Shown here: positions 7,847 to 16,751 of the stretch, piece after piece
How the letters are laid out: each line of letters starts with the position of its first letter
Position numbering within the stretch: the first letter of the stretch is position 1
From: Amycolatopsis camponoti
GTDB lineage: Bacteria; Actinomycetota; Actinomycetes; Mycobacteriales; Pseudonocardiaceae
Direction: 5' to 3'
Assembly: GCF_902497555.1 (NCBI RefSeq)
Contig: NZ_CABVGP010000001.1
Span: forward strand, 2,956,501-3,020,500
DNA length: 64,000 nucleotides
Program-made: the position numbers and the translations under genes
The notes under the pieces: generated by a model
The model's database searches: none
Seen by the model: only the letters and a program-made list of their open reading frames with translations
What the model was told of the DNA's origin: nothing

Positions 7847-9859
7847 ATGACGGACGTCAACCGACGGCGTTTCCTGCAGCTGGCCGGCGGCACCGCCGCC
7901 CTTTCCGCACTCTCCACCAGCATCGCCCGCGCCGCCGAAATCCCCGCCCACCGGCGTACCGGGTCCTTGCAGGACATCGAGCACATCGTGGTCCTCATGC
8001 AGGAGAACCGGTCGTTCGACCACTACTTCGGCACGCTGCGTGGCGTCCGCGGTTTCGGTGACCCGCGGCCGGCGACGCTGGCCTCCGGCAAGTCCGTCTG
8101 GGCGCAGTCCGACGGCAAGCGCGACATCCTGCCCTTCCGCCCCGAAGCGGACAACCTGGGCCTGCAGTTCATCCAGGACCTGCCGCACGGCTGGAACGAC
8201 ACGCACGCGGCGTGGAACGGCGGCAAGTACGACAAGTGGGTGCCCGCGAAGGGCTCGACCACCATGGCGTACCTGACGCGCGAGGACATCCCGTTCCACT
8301 ACGCGCTGGCCGACGCCTTCACGATCTGCGACGCCTACCACTGCTCGTTCATGGGCTCGACCGACCCGAACCGCTACTACATGTGGACGGGCTACACGGG
8401 CAACGACGGCAAGGGTGGCGGCCCGGTCCTCGGCAACGACGAGAAGGGCTACTCCTGGACGACCTACCCGGAGCGGCTGGAGAAGGCCGGCGTGTCGTGG
8501 AAGATCTACCAGGACGTCGGCGACGGTCTCGACGCCGCCGGCGGCTGGGGCTGGATCGACGACGCCTACCGCGGCAACTACGGCGACAACTCGTTGCTGT
8601 ACTTCAACTCCTACCGCGACGCGAAGCCCGGCGACCCGCTGTACGAAAAGGCCCGCACCGGCACGAACGCGAAGGCCGGCGACGGCTACTTCGACCGGCT
8701 GCGCGCCGACGTCAAGGCCGGGAAGCTGCCGCAGGTCTCGTGGATCACCGCGCCGGAAGCGTTCTGCGAGCACCCGAACTGGCCGGTGAACTACGGCGCC
8801 TGGTACATCGCGCAGGTGCTCGACGCGCTGACGTCGAACCCGGAGGTGTGGAGCAAGACCGCGCTGCTCATCACCTACGACGAGAACGACGGCTTCTTCG
8901 ACCACGTGGTCCCGCCGTACGCCGCGGCTGGCCAGTCCACTGTGGACACGACGGGGGAGATCTTCGCGGGGTCGGCGACGAACCCGGCGGGGCCGTACGG
9001 GCTCGGGCAGCGCGTCCCGATGCTCGTGGTGTCGCCGTGGAGCAAGGGCGGTTACGTGTGCTCGGAGACGTTCGACCACACGTCGATCATCCGGTTCATC
9101 GAGCGGCGCTTCGGCGTGCGGGAGCCGAACATCACGCCGTGGCGGCGGTCGGTGTGCGGTGACCTGACGTCGGCGTTCGACTTCGCGCGCACCGACGTCC
9201 GCGTGCCGGCGCTGCCGGACACCGCGGGTTACGAGCCGCCGGACCGCGTCCGGCACCCGGACTACGTGCCCGCGGTCCCGGCGAACAACGTGCTGCCGAA
9301 GCAGGAACGCGGGCTGCGGCCGGCGCGGGCCCTGCCGTACGACCTGTCGGCCGACGCCCGGCTGGCCGGCGGAACCCTGACGGTGACGTTCGCCAGCCAC
9401 GGCCGCGCGGGCGCGACGTTCTACGTCGTGACGCCCTCGGGCGAGCCGCGGACGTACACGGCCGGCGCCGGCACGTCCTTGCCGGCCGCGTTGCCCGCCG
9501 CCGGGGCCTACGACTACACCGCGTACGGGCCCAACGGGTTCGTGCGCCAGTTCCGCGGCACCGACGCGGGGCCGGAGGTGAGCCTCCGCCAGGACGGCGC
9601 CGAGCTGGCACTGGTGCTGACGAACAGTGGCACGACGACGGTGCAGCTGAAGGTGACGGACGCGTACGGCCGCTGCTCGTCCACGCACCGCCTGCGTCCG
9701 GGCGCGCGGGTCGTCGAGCACGTGGACACCCGGCACAGCAACAACTGGTACGACGTGTCGGTTTCGTCGGACCGCGACCCGAAGTTCCTGCGCCGGCTGG
9801 CGGGGCACGGGGAGACCGGGCGCCCGAGCACGAGCGACCCGGCGACGCTCACGAAGTGA
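7847..9859 (+). CDS. Phosphocholine-type phospholipase C (non-haemolytic PlcN family), Tat-exported
   Basis: A 670-residue protein with a twin-arginine leader (NRRRFLQLAGG). The catalytic phosphoesterase domain starts with the family hallmark EHIVVLMQENRSFDHYFGTLRGVRGFGDPR (Asn/Arg/Asp around the metal site), and has MGSTDPNRYYMWTG, LLITYDENDGFFDHVVPP and a later ETFDHTSIIRFIERRFG. Two beta-sandwich domains follow (~residues 490-570 and 590-660), as in bacterial phospholipases C of ~700 residues. It would cleave phosphatidylcholine or sphingomyelin outside the cell, releasing diacylglycerol and phosphocholine. It overlaps the convergent AraC gene by 11 bp. Phosphate starvation is the usual trigger in this family; no site was recognised. 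Confidence 0.92.
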   Translation: MTDVNRRRFLQLAGGTAALSALSTSIARAAEIPAHRRTGSLQDIEHIVVLMQENRSFDHYFGTLRGVRGFGDPRPATLASGKSVWAQSDGKRDILPFRPEADNLGLQFIQDLPHGWNDTHAAWNGGKYDKWVPAKGSTTMAYLTREDIPFHYALADAFTICDAYHCSFMGSTDPNRYYMWTGYTGNDGKGGGPVLGNDEKGYSWTTYPERLEKAGVSWKIYQDVGDGLDAAGGWGWIDDAYRGNYGDNSLLYFNSYRDAKPGDPLYEKARTGTNAKAGDGYFDRLRADVKAGKLPQVSWITAPEAFCEHPNWPVNYGAWYIAQVLDALTSNPEVWSKTALLITYDENDGFFDHVVPPYAAAGQSTVDTTGEIFAGSATNPAGPYGLGQRVPMLVVSPWSKGGYVCSETFDHTSIIRFIERRFGVREPNITPWRRSVCGDLTSAFDFARTDVRVPALPDTAGYEPPDRVRHPDYVPAVPANNVLPKQERGLRPARALPYDLSADARLAGGTLTVTFASHGRAGATFYVVTPSGEPRTYTAGAGTSLPAALPAAGAYDYTAYGPNGFVRQFRGTDAGPEVSLRQDGAELALVLTNSGTTTVQLKVTDAYGRCSSTHRLRPGARVVEHVDTRHSNNWYDVSVSSDRDPKFLRRLAGHGETGRPSTSDPATLTK

Positions 9860-10775
9860 GGCGGCCGCGGCGCCAGTCCGACGGGCTGGCGCCGCGGTGG
9901 CGCTTGAACGCCACGCTGAAGGCGAACGGGTCTTCGTAGCCGACCGCCTTCGCCACCGCCGCGACGCTGTCTTCGGTGTCGCGCAACAGATCCGCGGCCA
10001 AGGTCATCCGCCAGCCCGTGAGGTACGTCAGCGGCGGCTCGCCGACGAGGCGCGCGAACCGCGCGGCGAACGCCGCCCGGGACAGCCCGGCCCGGGCGGC
10101 CAGCGCCGCGACCGTCCACCGGCGGGCGGGTTCGGCGTGCAGCAGGCGCAGGGCTTCCCCGACGCCGGCGTCGTCCAGCGCCCGGAACCAGGCCGGTGGT
10201 GCTTCCGCCGCGGCGCACCACGCCCGCAGCGCCAGGACGAGCACGAGGTCCAGCACCCGGCGCAGCACGGCGTCCTGGCCCGGTTCGTCGCGGCCGACCT
10301 CGGTGGCGAGCAGGTCGAGGGCCGCCCGGGTGCGGGGCCCGGCGGGTACGACGGCCGACGGCGGGAGCATCGCCAGCAGCCGCTCGGCGGCGACGCCGTG
10401 GAGTTCGTACGCGCCGCGCAGCATCGTCGTGGCCCCGGGTGCGCCGTCGCCGTAGGTGCGCGGGGCCCGGGCGCTCACCTCTGCGGTGCCGGTGAGCGGG
10501 TACTTCCGCCCGCCCCGGATCACGACCTGGGGCGCGGTGGCCGGGTCGTCGGCGATCGTGTAGCCGGGCACCTTGATCAGCGCGATGTCCCCGGCGGCCA
10601 GGCGCACCGGCGGTCCGGAGCCGAGGCCGAGGAACGCGTGCCCGCCGAGCGTCGCGACCAGGGTCAGCGGCGGGGCGTCCGCGAAGGTCAACGACCACGG
10701 CGGCCGCTGGATCAGCTGCCGGACCAGCGCGTCCGAGGCGTGGGCCCGGTGCAGCAGGTCGCTCAGCACGTCCAT
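9849..10775 (-). CDS. AraC-family regulator with N-terminal cupin domain
   Basis: A 308-residue protein. Residues ~1-180 are a cupin-type ligand domain (LTFADAPPLTLVATLGGHAFLG, VRLAAGDIALIKVPGYTIADD). Residues ~210-305 hold the two AraC helix-turn-helices (WTVAALAARAGLSRAAFAARFARLVGEPPLTYLTGWRM; DSVAAVAKAVGYEDPFAFSVAFKRHRGASPSDWRR). It is divergent from the NmrA-like gene at 10856 with an 80-bp gap, so it probably regulates that gene. Confidence 0.92.
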   Translation of the reverse strand: MDVLSDLLHRAHASDALVRQLIQRPPWSLTFADAPPLTLVATLGGHAFLGLGSGPPVRLAAGDIALIKVPGYTIADDPATAPQVVIRGGRKYPLTGTAEVSARAPRTYGDGAPGATTMLRGAYELHGVAAERLLAMLPPSAVVPAGPRTRAALDLLATEVGRDEPGQDAVLRRVLDLVLVLALRAWCAAAEAPPAWFRALDDAGVGEALRLLHAEPARRWTVAALAARAGLSRAAFAARFARLVGEPPLTYLTGWRMTLAADLLRDTEDSVAAVAKAVGYEDPFAFSVAFKRHRGASPSDWRRGRLTS

Positions 10776-10855
10776 GCGCCGACCCTAGACGATCACAAAG
10801 GAACCATCGACTTCCTCCCATGGATCGTCTCGCGCATCCGCGGTTGTCTGACGGC

Positions 10856-11644
10856 ATGAGCATCCTGATCCTCGGCGGAACCGGCAAGACCGGCCGCCGC
10901 GTCGCCCAGCGCGTCGACCACGCCCGAATCGCCTCCCGCGGCACCGGTTTCGACCTCGGCGATCCGTCGAGCTGGGCACTGGACGGCGTCACGGCCGTCT
11001 ACCTCGTCGAACCGGACCTGCGGGCCGGACCCCGGCTCCCGCGGTTGGTGACCGAAGCGGTGGCGGCGGGGGCCCGGCGGCTGGTGCTGCTGTCCGCGCC
11101 GCGCGCCGGCGAGGAGGGTCATCCGCTGCACGCGGCCGAACGGGCCGTGCGCGAATCCGGCGTCGGCTGGACCATCCTGCACCCGAACTGGTTCGCGCAG
11201 AACTTCAGCGAAGGCCCGTGGGCGCCGGGGATCCGCGACGGCGTCCTGACCCTGCCGACCGGGGACGGACGCGCGCCGTTCGTCGACGCCGAGGACATCG
11301 CCGAGGTCGCCGCGGCGGCGCTGACCGACGACCGGCACCACGGCGAGGTCTACGCACTGACCGGTCCGCGGGCGGTCGGCTTCGGCGAAGCGGTCGACCT
11401 GATCGCCCGGGCCGCCGGGCGGAAGATCGGCTACGTCGACGTCGACCCCGAAGCGTTCATCGAGCGGCAAACCGCCCACGGCGTCCCGCGGACCGTGGCG
11501 AGCCTGCTCACCGGCCTGCTGACGGACCTGCGCGACGGCCGGGGCGCCGACCTCGGGGACGGCGTCGAGCGAGCCCTCGGCCGGCCGCCGCGGTCGTTCG
11601 AGGACTTCGTCGCCGCGACGACCTGGACCCGCGACGTCACTTGA
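10856..11644 (+). CDS. NmrA-like NAD(P)-binding protein
   Basis: A 262-residue atypical SDR. MSILILGGTGKTGRRVAQRV is the N-terminal nucleotide-binding loop (GGTGKTG), and TILHPNWFAQNFSE and FVDAEDIAEVAAAALTDD are hallmarks of the NmrA/quinone-reductase-2 group. These proteins sense redox state or reduce quinones. ATG 10856 places the GxxGxxG at residue ~7 as usual; an in-frame ATG at 10820 would add 12 residues without domain match. It is divergent from the AraC regulator and convergent with DUF2235, overlapping it by 8 bp. Confidence 0.88.
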   Translation: MSILILGGTGKTGRRVAQRVDHARIASRGTGFDLGDPSSWALDGVTAVYLVEPDLRAGPRLPRLVTEAVAAGARRLVLLSAPRAGEEGHPLHAAERAVRESGVGWTILHPNWFAQNFSEGPWAPGIRDGVLTLPTGDGRAPFVDAEDIAEVAAAALTDDRHHGEVYALTGPRAVGFGEAVDLIARAAGRKIGYVDVDPEAFIERQTAHGVPRTVASLLTGLLTDLRDGRGADLGDGVERALGRPPRSFEDFVAATTWTRDVT

Positions 11645-13154
11645 GCCGCTCGATCGTCAGCCGCAACGAACCCCGGTTGCTCGAATACCCCAGCCAGCTG
11701 TCGTTGGCGTACGCGTAGAAGTAGCCCGGCTTCTCGACGACCCACTTCTCCAGCAGGCTGCCGATCGGGAACGCCTCGTACGGCTGCTGCACGTCGTGGG
11801 CGTCGAGGTCCCGGGCCGCCACCGCGCCGATCAGCGCCATCCACTTCGCGTCTTCGCTGCGGCGGCCGCCGAAAGCGCGGGCCTCGGTGTCGTTGAGCCG
11901 GGCGAGCTGGGTCTGGAGCCAGGCCGACGACGTGGCGAGTGCGTGCAGCACGTCCTGGAAGTCGAGCCGGGCGTCCGCCTCGGTGCCGTCCGGGTGGTGC
12001 GCGATCTTGCCGTTCAGCCAGGTGCCCTCGGCGCCGAACGCGTACTCGCCGGGCTCGAGGTGGACGCCCGTCCAGTTCCACGGCTTTCCGGCGTAGACAT
12101 CGACCGCCACCGACTCGCCGGCCGCGAGGCGACGCCCTGCGCGGTAGGGGCCGGTGGTGATCGGCGGCGTCGCCTGCCGGTCCACGGCGGACGGGGCGAC
12201 GTCGTCGGAACCGGCGGCGATGAACGGGAAGGCGCGCGGCGCCGGGCAGAGGACCGTGTACACGCTGTGGAGCGAGTTGTGCAGCACGTCCTGGGCGTCC
12301 GGCCGGATCTGCCGGTCCATCGCGTCGTCGAAGACCAGGTCCGGCACGACCGCGCGGCACTCGTCGATCATCCACCGCAGGGCCGCGTCGGACAGGCCGG
12401 TGTGGTCGTGGCCGCCGCCGACGTCGCTGTGGTCGCCCGGGAACCAGACCTGCTTCGCGGTGCGGTCGCCGTCCACCTCGTCCAGGTTCGACCACAGGGT
12501 CGGCATGAACGGGCCGCGCATCTCGTCGATCGCGAGGGCTTGCCGGGCGTGCTTGACGTGCGGGCCGAGCTGGGTGTCGTGGAACCGGGGGAGGTGCCCG
12601 ACGTGGTCTTCGACGAGCTTCAGCGGGCCGAGCCAGTCCGGGATGCCGAGCGAGCCGACGGTGTCCCAGACGCCGAGGAACTCGATCGGGACCGGGTCGG
12701 CGGCCTCGCCGGCCCCGGCCCGGTAGACGGTGGTGAAGAGCCGGTCGACCTCGGCCCAGAACTCGGTGGACCCGGCGGTCTTGAGGTCCGCCGGCAGGCC
12801 GCACCGGCTGATCATGCCGCCGAGGCTGCGGACGGTGAACGCCCCGCGGCTGAACCCGAAGAGGTGGATCGCATCACCGGGGGAGTAGGTGCGCGCGAGC
12901 CAGCCGTAGGCGCTCTTGATGTTCTCGGCGAGGCCCTTGCCGACGAGCCCGCCTTCGAGGTGGTCGAGCAGCCCGGGTCCGGTGCCGACACCGGGGTGGT
13001 AGTACCGCGGCTGGGTGCCGAGGTTCGCGACGGTGTGGTGGATCCGCGCGACGTTCGTCGGCGACGGCCGGCCCTGGTGCTCCTGGTCCGGCGTGTTCCA
13101 CGTGCCGTCGCAGCAGACGACCAGGTGCCGCCTGGCCGGGTGCGGCTCGCTCAT
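11637..13154 (-). CDS. DUF2235 alpha/beta hydrolase (Tle1-like phospholipase fold)
   Basis: A 505-residue protein beginning MSEPHPARRHLVVCCDGTWN. The DGTWN start, NVARIHHTV, GVGTG and the nucleophile elbow HLFGFSRGAFTVRSLGG (GxSxG, Ser in GFSRG) are classic for DUF2235. Relatives include fungal and bacterial hydrolases and the catalytic part of type VI effector lipases. No signal peptide is seen, so it is probably cytoplasmic. The C-terminal ~170 residues (VAVDVYAGKPWNWTGVHLEPGEY...) form an extra beta-rich domain ending with GSLLEKWVVEKPGYFYAYANDSW. The last part resembles membrane- or polysaccharide-binding sandwiches. GAAGGTGA precedes the ATG. No T6SS genes are present. Confidence 0.85.
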   Translation of the reverse strand: MSEPHPARRHLVVCCDGTWNTPDQEHQGRPSPTNVARIHHTVANLGTQPRYYHPGVGTGPGLLDHLEGGLVGKGLAENIKSAYGWLARTYSPGDAIHLFGFSRGAFTVRSLGGMISRCGLPADLKTAGSTEFWAEVDRLFTTVYRAGAGEAADPVPIEFLGVWDTVGSLGIPDWLGPLKLVEDHVGHLPRFHDTQLGPHVKHARQALAIDEMRGPFMPTLWSNLDEVDGDRTAKQVWFPGDHSDVGGGHDHTGLSDAALRWMIDECRAVVPDLVFDDAMDRQIRPDAQDVLHNSLHSVYTVLCPAPRAFPFIAAGSDDVAPSAVDRQATPPITTGPYRAGRRLAAGESVAVDVYAGKPWNWTGVHLEPGEYAFGAEGTWLNGKIAHHPDGTEADARLDFQDVLHALATSSAWLQTQLARLNDTEARAFGGRRSEDAKWMALIGAVAARDLDAHDVQQPYEAFPIGSLLEKWVVEKPGYFYAYANDSWLGYSSNRGSLRLTIERLK

Positions 13155-13230
13155 CCGTTCACCTTCGCTCCACTCGGGATCTCGAGAGTAGGAGACGGTG
13201 AGCGGCGGCCGGGATACGGCCCGGTCCTGA

Positions 13231-13938
13231 TCAGAAGCCGGGCACCAGCGCGCCCAGCCGCCGGCGGCCGCGCGGGGTGACGGCCAGTTCCCGGTCGCCG
13301 TCACCGCGCCGGACCAGGCCGGCCGTCAGGAACGCCGCCAGGACCTCGTGGCCGAGGACGCCGCCGAGGTGGGGGACGCGGTTGGTCCGGTCGAGGCACG
13401 CGGTCGCGAGCCGGCGGCGTCCGGGGTCCACCGTGGCCGGGTCGACGCCGAGGTCGTGGAAGGCCGAGACGTCGCTGCCCAGTGTCAGGCCGGCCGCGGA
13501 ACCGTCCGGCGGCCGCAGCGCGCCGCGGTCGACGAGCATGGCGAACACCGTCACGCCGAGCCGGCCGGCGGTGTGGTCGTAGCACGTGTGCGCGATGTCC
13601 ACTGTGGACTCGGTCGGGTGGGGCGGGGCGAGGGAGTCGTTGCCGCCGTAGCGGGCGAGGGCGGTGAGCACGGGCAGGAGGTCGTCGCGGCCGACGCGGT
13701 ACAGCGCGTGGCGCCCGGTGTGCTCGGCCGTCACCAGCCCGGCGGCGCGCAGCCGCGCGAGGTGGTTGCCCAGCCGCGGCGCGGTGACGCCCAGCGCGTC
13801 GGCCAGCTGCACCATGGTGTGCGGGCCCTCGGCGGCCAGCAGCTGCAGCGCCGTGAGCCGCACGGGGTCGGACAGCTCCCGCGTCAGCCCGACGATCGCG
13901 CCCTGGACGGGGTTTCCCGGTTCGACCATTCCGCTCAC
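13231..13938 (-). CDS. ArsR-family transcriptional regulator
   Basis: A 235-residue protein with an N-terminal ArsR winged helix (LSDPVRLTALQLLAAEGPHTMVQLADALGVTAPRLGNHLARLRAAGLVTAEHTGRHALYRV). The C-terminal extension (~residues 110-235) is unusual for ArsR and probably binds a ligand; it ends with a second wing-like RGRRRLGAL. It is divergent from the MFS gene. A perfect 9-bp inverted repeat lies between the two genes, which strongly suggests that it represses both. Confidence 0.88.
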   Translation of the reverse strand: MSGMVEPGNPVQGAIVGLTRELSDPVRLTALQLLAAEGPHTMVQLADALGVTAPRLGNHLARLRAAGLVTAEHTGRHALYRVGRDDLLPVLTALARYGGNDSLAPPHPTESTVDIAHTCYDHTAGRLGVTVFAMLVDRGALRPPDGSAAGLTLGSDVSAFHDLGVDPATVDPGRRRLATACLDRTNRVPHLGGVLGHEVLAAFLTAGLVRRGDGDRELAVTPRGRRRLGALVPGF

Positions 13939-13951
13939 GACGCGATCCTAA

Positions 13952-13977
13952 CACCGTTCATGGTTTGCTGAACGGTG
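13952..13977. promoter_or_regulatory. Perfect 9-bp inverted repeat, ArsR operator candidate
   Basis: CACCGTTCA, 8 bases, then TGAACGGTG: perfect arms, 13 bases upstream of the ArsR start and 43 bases upstream of the MFS start. Its central position in the divergent spacer fits an operator shared by both genes. Confidence 0.65.
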
Positions 13978-14019
13978 CCTGTCGTGCTTACCATTCACGC
14001 TCTCATGAAGGGTGGATGC

Positions 14020-15225
14020 ATGAGGAGTCTTCTGTGGGGACGCGGGGTGTCCGCGCTCGGCGACGGCCTGTGGTTCACGATCTGGGCGCTGTACTTCACG
14101 CGGATCCTCGGCCTGTCCCCGGTGACGGTGGGCGCGGGGATGGCGGTGGCGAGCGCCGTGGGCATGGCCGCCGCGGTGCCGCTCGGCGCGTTCGCCGACC
14201 GCGCCGGCACCCGGTCGGTGCTGGTCGTCGTGACGCTGGTGCGCGCCGCCGCGATGGCCGGGTACCCGGCGGTGCGCGGGACCTGGTCGTTCCTGGCCGT
14301 GACCATCCTGTTCACCGCGCTGGCCACCGGAGGGACCGCGGTCCGGACGGCGCTGGTCACCGGGCTGGTCGCCGACCCGGCGTGCCGGATGCGCGTGCTG
14401 GCGCAGCAGCGGGTCGCCCAGCACGTCGGGTACGCCGTGGGTGCCGGTCTCGGGGCGCTCGTGCTGACCGCCGACGCGCCGTGGGCGTACACCCTGGCCA
14501 TCGCGGGCAACGTGGTCAGCTTCCTGGTCCTGGCCGGCACGACGTTGCTGGTGCCCGCGCCCGCCGCGGTCCCGGCGCGGCGCTCCGGCGCGCGGGCCGT
14601 CCTCGGCGACCGGCCGTACCTGTGCGTCGCGGGGGTCACCGCGGTGCTGTCCCTGTGCTGGGCGATGTTGTCGGCCGGGCTGCCGCTGTGGCTGTCCGGC
14701 TCGACGCGGTTGCCGCTGGGGCTGGGCGGGATCGTCGTCGTGCTCAGCTCGGTGGGCATCGCGGTGTTCCAGGTGCCGTTCGCCCGGTTCGGGCGCACCA
14801 CGACCCGGGCGGCGCGGACGGCGGTGGTGTCCGGGGTGCTGCTCGCGGCGAGCTGCCTGCTGCTGGCGACGACGTCCGGCGGCGCGGGAGCCGGTGCGGT
14901 GACGGTGGTGGTGCTCGCCGCGGTGCTGCACGTCGTGGGCGAGCTGAGCTACGTGGCCGCGAACTGGGGACTGTCGGTCCGGCTCATGCGCGAAGAGGCG
15001 AAAGGTGCCTACCAAGGGGCGAGCGAAGCGGCCACGGCGACGGTCCAGATGGTCGGGCCCGGGGTGTTCACGCTGGCGATCGGCGGTCTCGGGGCCTGGG
15101 GGTGGGTGCTGGTCGCGGGGGTGTTCCTGGTCGCCGTCGCGCCGATTCCCCGGCTGGCCCGCTGGGCGGCCCGGACCCGCGAACCGGCGGCTATGCTCGG
15201 CGACCGTGCCGGAGACGCGTCTTGA
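14020..15225 (+). CDS. MFS transporter
   Basis: A 401-residue integral membrane protein with about 12 hydrophobic segments. It starts LLWGRGVSALGDGLWFTIWALYFTRILG, followed by the MFS loop signature PLGAFADRAGTRSVL between helices 2 and 3. It is probably a drug or metabolite exporter driven by proton motive force. ATG 14020 is preferred because AGGGTGG sits 6 bases upstream; an ATG at 14005 has no such site. It is the probable target of the divergent ArsR regulator. Its end overlaps the next gene by 20 bp. Confidence 0.9.
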   Translation: MRSLLWGRGVSALGDGLWFTIWALYFTRILGLSPVTVGAGMAVASAVGMAAAVPLGAFADRAGTRSVLVVVTLVRAAAMAGYPAVRGTWSFLAVTILFTALATGGTAVRTALVTGLVADPACRMRVLAQQRVAQHVGYAVGAGLGALVLTADAPWAYTLAIAGNVVSFLVLAGTTLLVPAPAAVPARRSGARAVLGDRPYLCVAGVTAVLSLCWAMLSAGLPLWLSGSTRLPLGLGGIVVVLSSVGIAVFQVPFARFGRTTTRAARTAVVSGVLLAASCLLLATTSGGAGAGAVTVVVLAAVLHVVGELSYVAANWGLSVRLMREEAKGAYQGASEAATATVQMVGPGVFTLAIGGLGAWGWVLVAGVFLVAVAPIPRLARWAARTREPAAMLGDRAGDAS

Positions 15226-16156
15226 CCTCGGCCGGATCCGGGCCGCCCGCCGGGTGATCGATCCGGTCTTCCTCGAGAGTCCGCTCTACCGCTGCGAACC
15301 CCTCGAACGCGTGCTCGGCTGCCGGGTGAGCATCAAGCTCGAAACGGCGAACCCGGTCCGCAGCTTCAAGGGCCGCGGCACCGAACTCGTCGTGCACGGC
15401 CTCGCCGGCCGGGCCGCGGTCTGCGCCAGCGCGGGCAACCTCGGCCAGGCCCTCGCCCTCTCCGGACGGTCCCGCGGGATCGACGTCACCGTCGTGGCGT
15501 CGCGGTTCGCGCCCGCGGCGAAGCTCGAGCGCATCCGGGCGCTGGGTGCCCGCCTCGAACTGGTGGACGGCGACTTCGAACTGGCCCGCGAACGGGCGGT
15601 GGCGCTGGCGAAGGAGCGAGGCGTGCGGCTGGTCGAGGACAGCCTGGACGTCGAGACGTGCGAAGGCGCGGCGACGATCGGCCTCGAACTGGCGGCCGCC
15701 GGGCCGTTCGACGCGGTCCTCGTCGCCCTCGGCGGCGGGGCGCTGGCCACCGGGGTCGGGCACGTCCTGAAGACCCTCGCCCCCGGGACCGAGGTGATCA
15801 CCGTCCAGCCGGCGGGCGCACCGGCGATGACGCTGTCCTGGCGCGCTCGGCGCGTCGTCACGACGGACACGGCCGACACGATCGCCGACGGCGTCGCGGG
15901 CCGGTTCCCCATCCGGGAGGTCCTCGACGACCTGCTGGCCGCGGCCGACGACGCCGTCCTGGTGACGGAGGCGTCGATCATCGCGGGGATCCGGCTGTTC
16001 CTGGAGCACGCCGGCCTGGTGGTCGAGCCGTCGGCGGCCCTCGGCCTCGCGGCGATCCTCGAAGACCGCGACCGGTTCGCGGGGCGCCACGTGGTGACGA
16101 TCGTCTGCGGCGGCAACGTCGATCTGCCCGCCTACCGCGGCTGGGTCGGCTCTTAG
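15206..16156 (+). CDS. PLP-dependent threonine/serine dehydratase-like enzyme
   Basis: A 316-residue fold-type II PLP enzyme. The cofactor lysine lies in NPVRSFKGRGTE, the phosphate and substrate loop is SAGNLGQALA, and the Gly-rich phosphate-binding loop is VALGGGALATG. This is the pattern of catabolic threonine or serine dehydratases and related beta-eliminating enzymes. No ACT regulatory domain is present. The GTG at 15206 lies inside the end of the MFS gene (20-bp overlap), so the two are co-translated. The pair could handle one amino acid or analogue, but this is inference. Confidence 0.87.
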   Translation: MPETRLDLGRIRAARRVIDPVFLESPLYRCEPLERVLGCRVSIKLETANPVRSFKGRGTELVVHGLAGRAAVCASAGNLGQALALSGRSRGIDVTVVASRFAPAAKLERIRALGARLELVDGDFELARERAVALAKERGVRLVEDSLDVETCEGAATIGLELAAAGPFDAVLVALGGGALATGVGHVLKTLAPGTEVITVQPAGAPAMTLSWRARRVVTTDTADTIADGVAGRFPIREVLDDLLAAADDAVLVTEASIIAGIRLFLEHAGLVVEPSAALGLAAILEDRDRFAGRHVVTIVCGGNVDLPAYRGWVGS

Positions 16157-16647
16157 CGGGCCAGCAGGCCCTTTTCGCGCATGGCCGCCCGGAACACTTC
16201 GGTCTGCGAGGCGTCGAGGGCGTTCGCCGGGAACGCGACCTTGCCCTCGGACGCGATCTTCAGGACCCAGAACCCCCGGACCAGCGCGACGTTCTTGAAC
16301 GTCGTCCACAGCAGGGTCGTCGTCCGCCCGGGAACCTCGGCCGCGTACTCGGCGTCGGTCAGGACGAGCCGGGTGGTCCCCGGCTCCGTGTAGGCGCGCA
16401 ACCGCCGGGTGATCCGCCGCGCCTGGAGAACCGGCCACCCGAGGCCCAGCAGGAGGACCACGCCGCCGACGGCGAGCCCGACCGGGTCCGGCTCCGCGCC
16501 CCGGAGCGCTTCGGTCAGTGCCAGCACTCCGAGCACCACGTAGATCCCGGCGGGCAGCCACCGGGCCACCGGCGCGCTCGGGTAACAGGCGCGATACGAC
16601 TGCTTCGCCATTTCGGGCGTGAAGACGAAAGAAATCGAGATGTCCAC
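16153..16647 (-). CDS. YcxB-like membrane protein
   Basis: A 164-residue protein with two adjacent transmembrane helices (WLPAGIYVVLGVLALTEAL and PVGLAVGGVVLLLGLGW) and a cytoplasmic C-terminal domain (RLVLTDAEYAAEVPGRTTTLLWTTFKNVALVRGFWVLKI). This is the arrangement of YcxB-like proteins, whose role is unknown. GTG 16647 is preferred because a GGGGGAA sits about 6 bases upstream; a GTG at 16689 would add 14 residues. It overlaps the convergent PLP enzyme gene by 4 bp. Confidence 0.72.
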   Translation of the reverse strand: MDISISFVFTPEMAKQSYRACYPSAPVARWLPAGIYVVLGVLALTEALRGAEPDPVGLAVGGVVLLLGLGWPVLQARRITRRLRAYTEPGTTRLVLTDAEYAAEVPGRTTTLLWTTFKNVALVRGFWVLKIASEGKVAFPANALDASQTEVFRAAMREKGLLAR

Positions 16648-16751
16648 GGACGGTTCCCCCAGAGCGATCGGCCGCGCTGATTCTGGCACGACGTCCGGCG
16701 TGGCATCATGACCCCTGCCCCGATCGGCAAACCGAACGGAGACCGGGCTCG

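Noticed and set aside
7691..9808. A 705-codon open frame on the minus strand opposite phospholipase C
   Set aside because: It is the antisense shadow of a strongly supported phospholipase C gene and has no recognisable motif or ribosome binding site.
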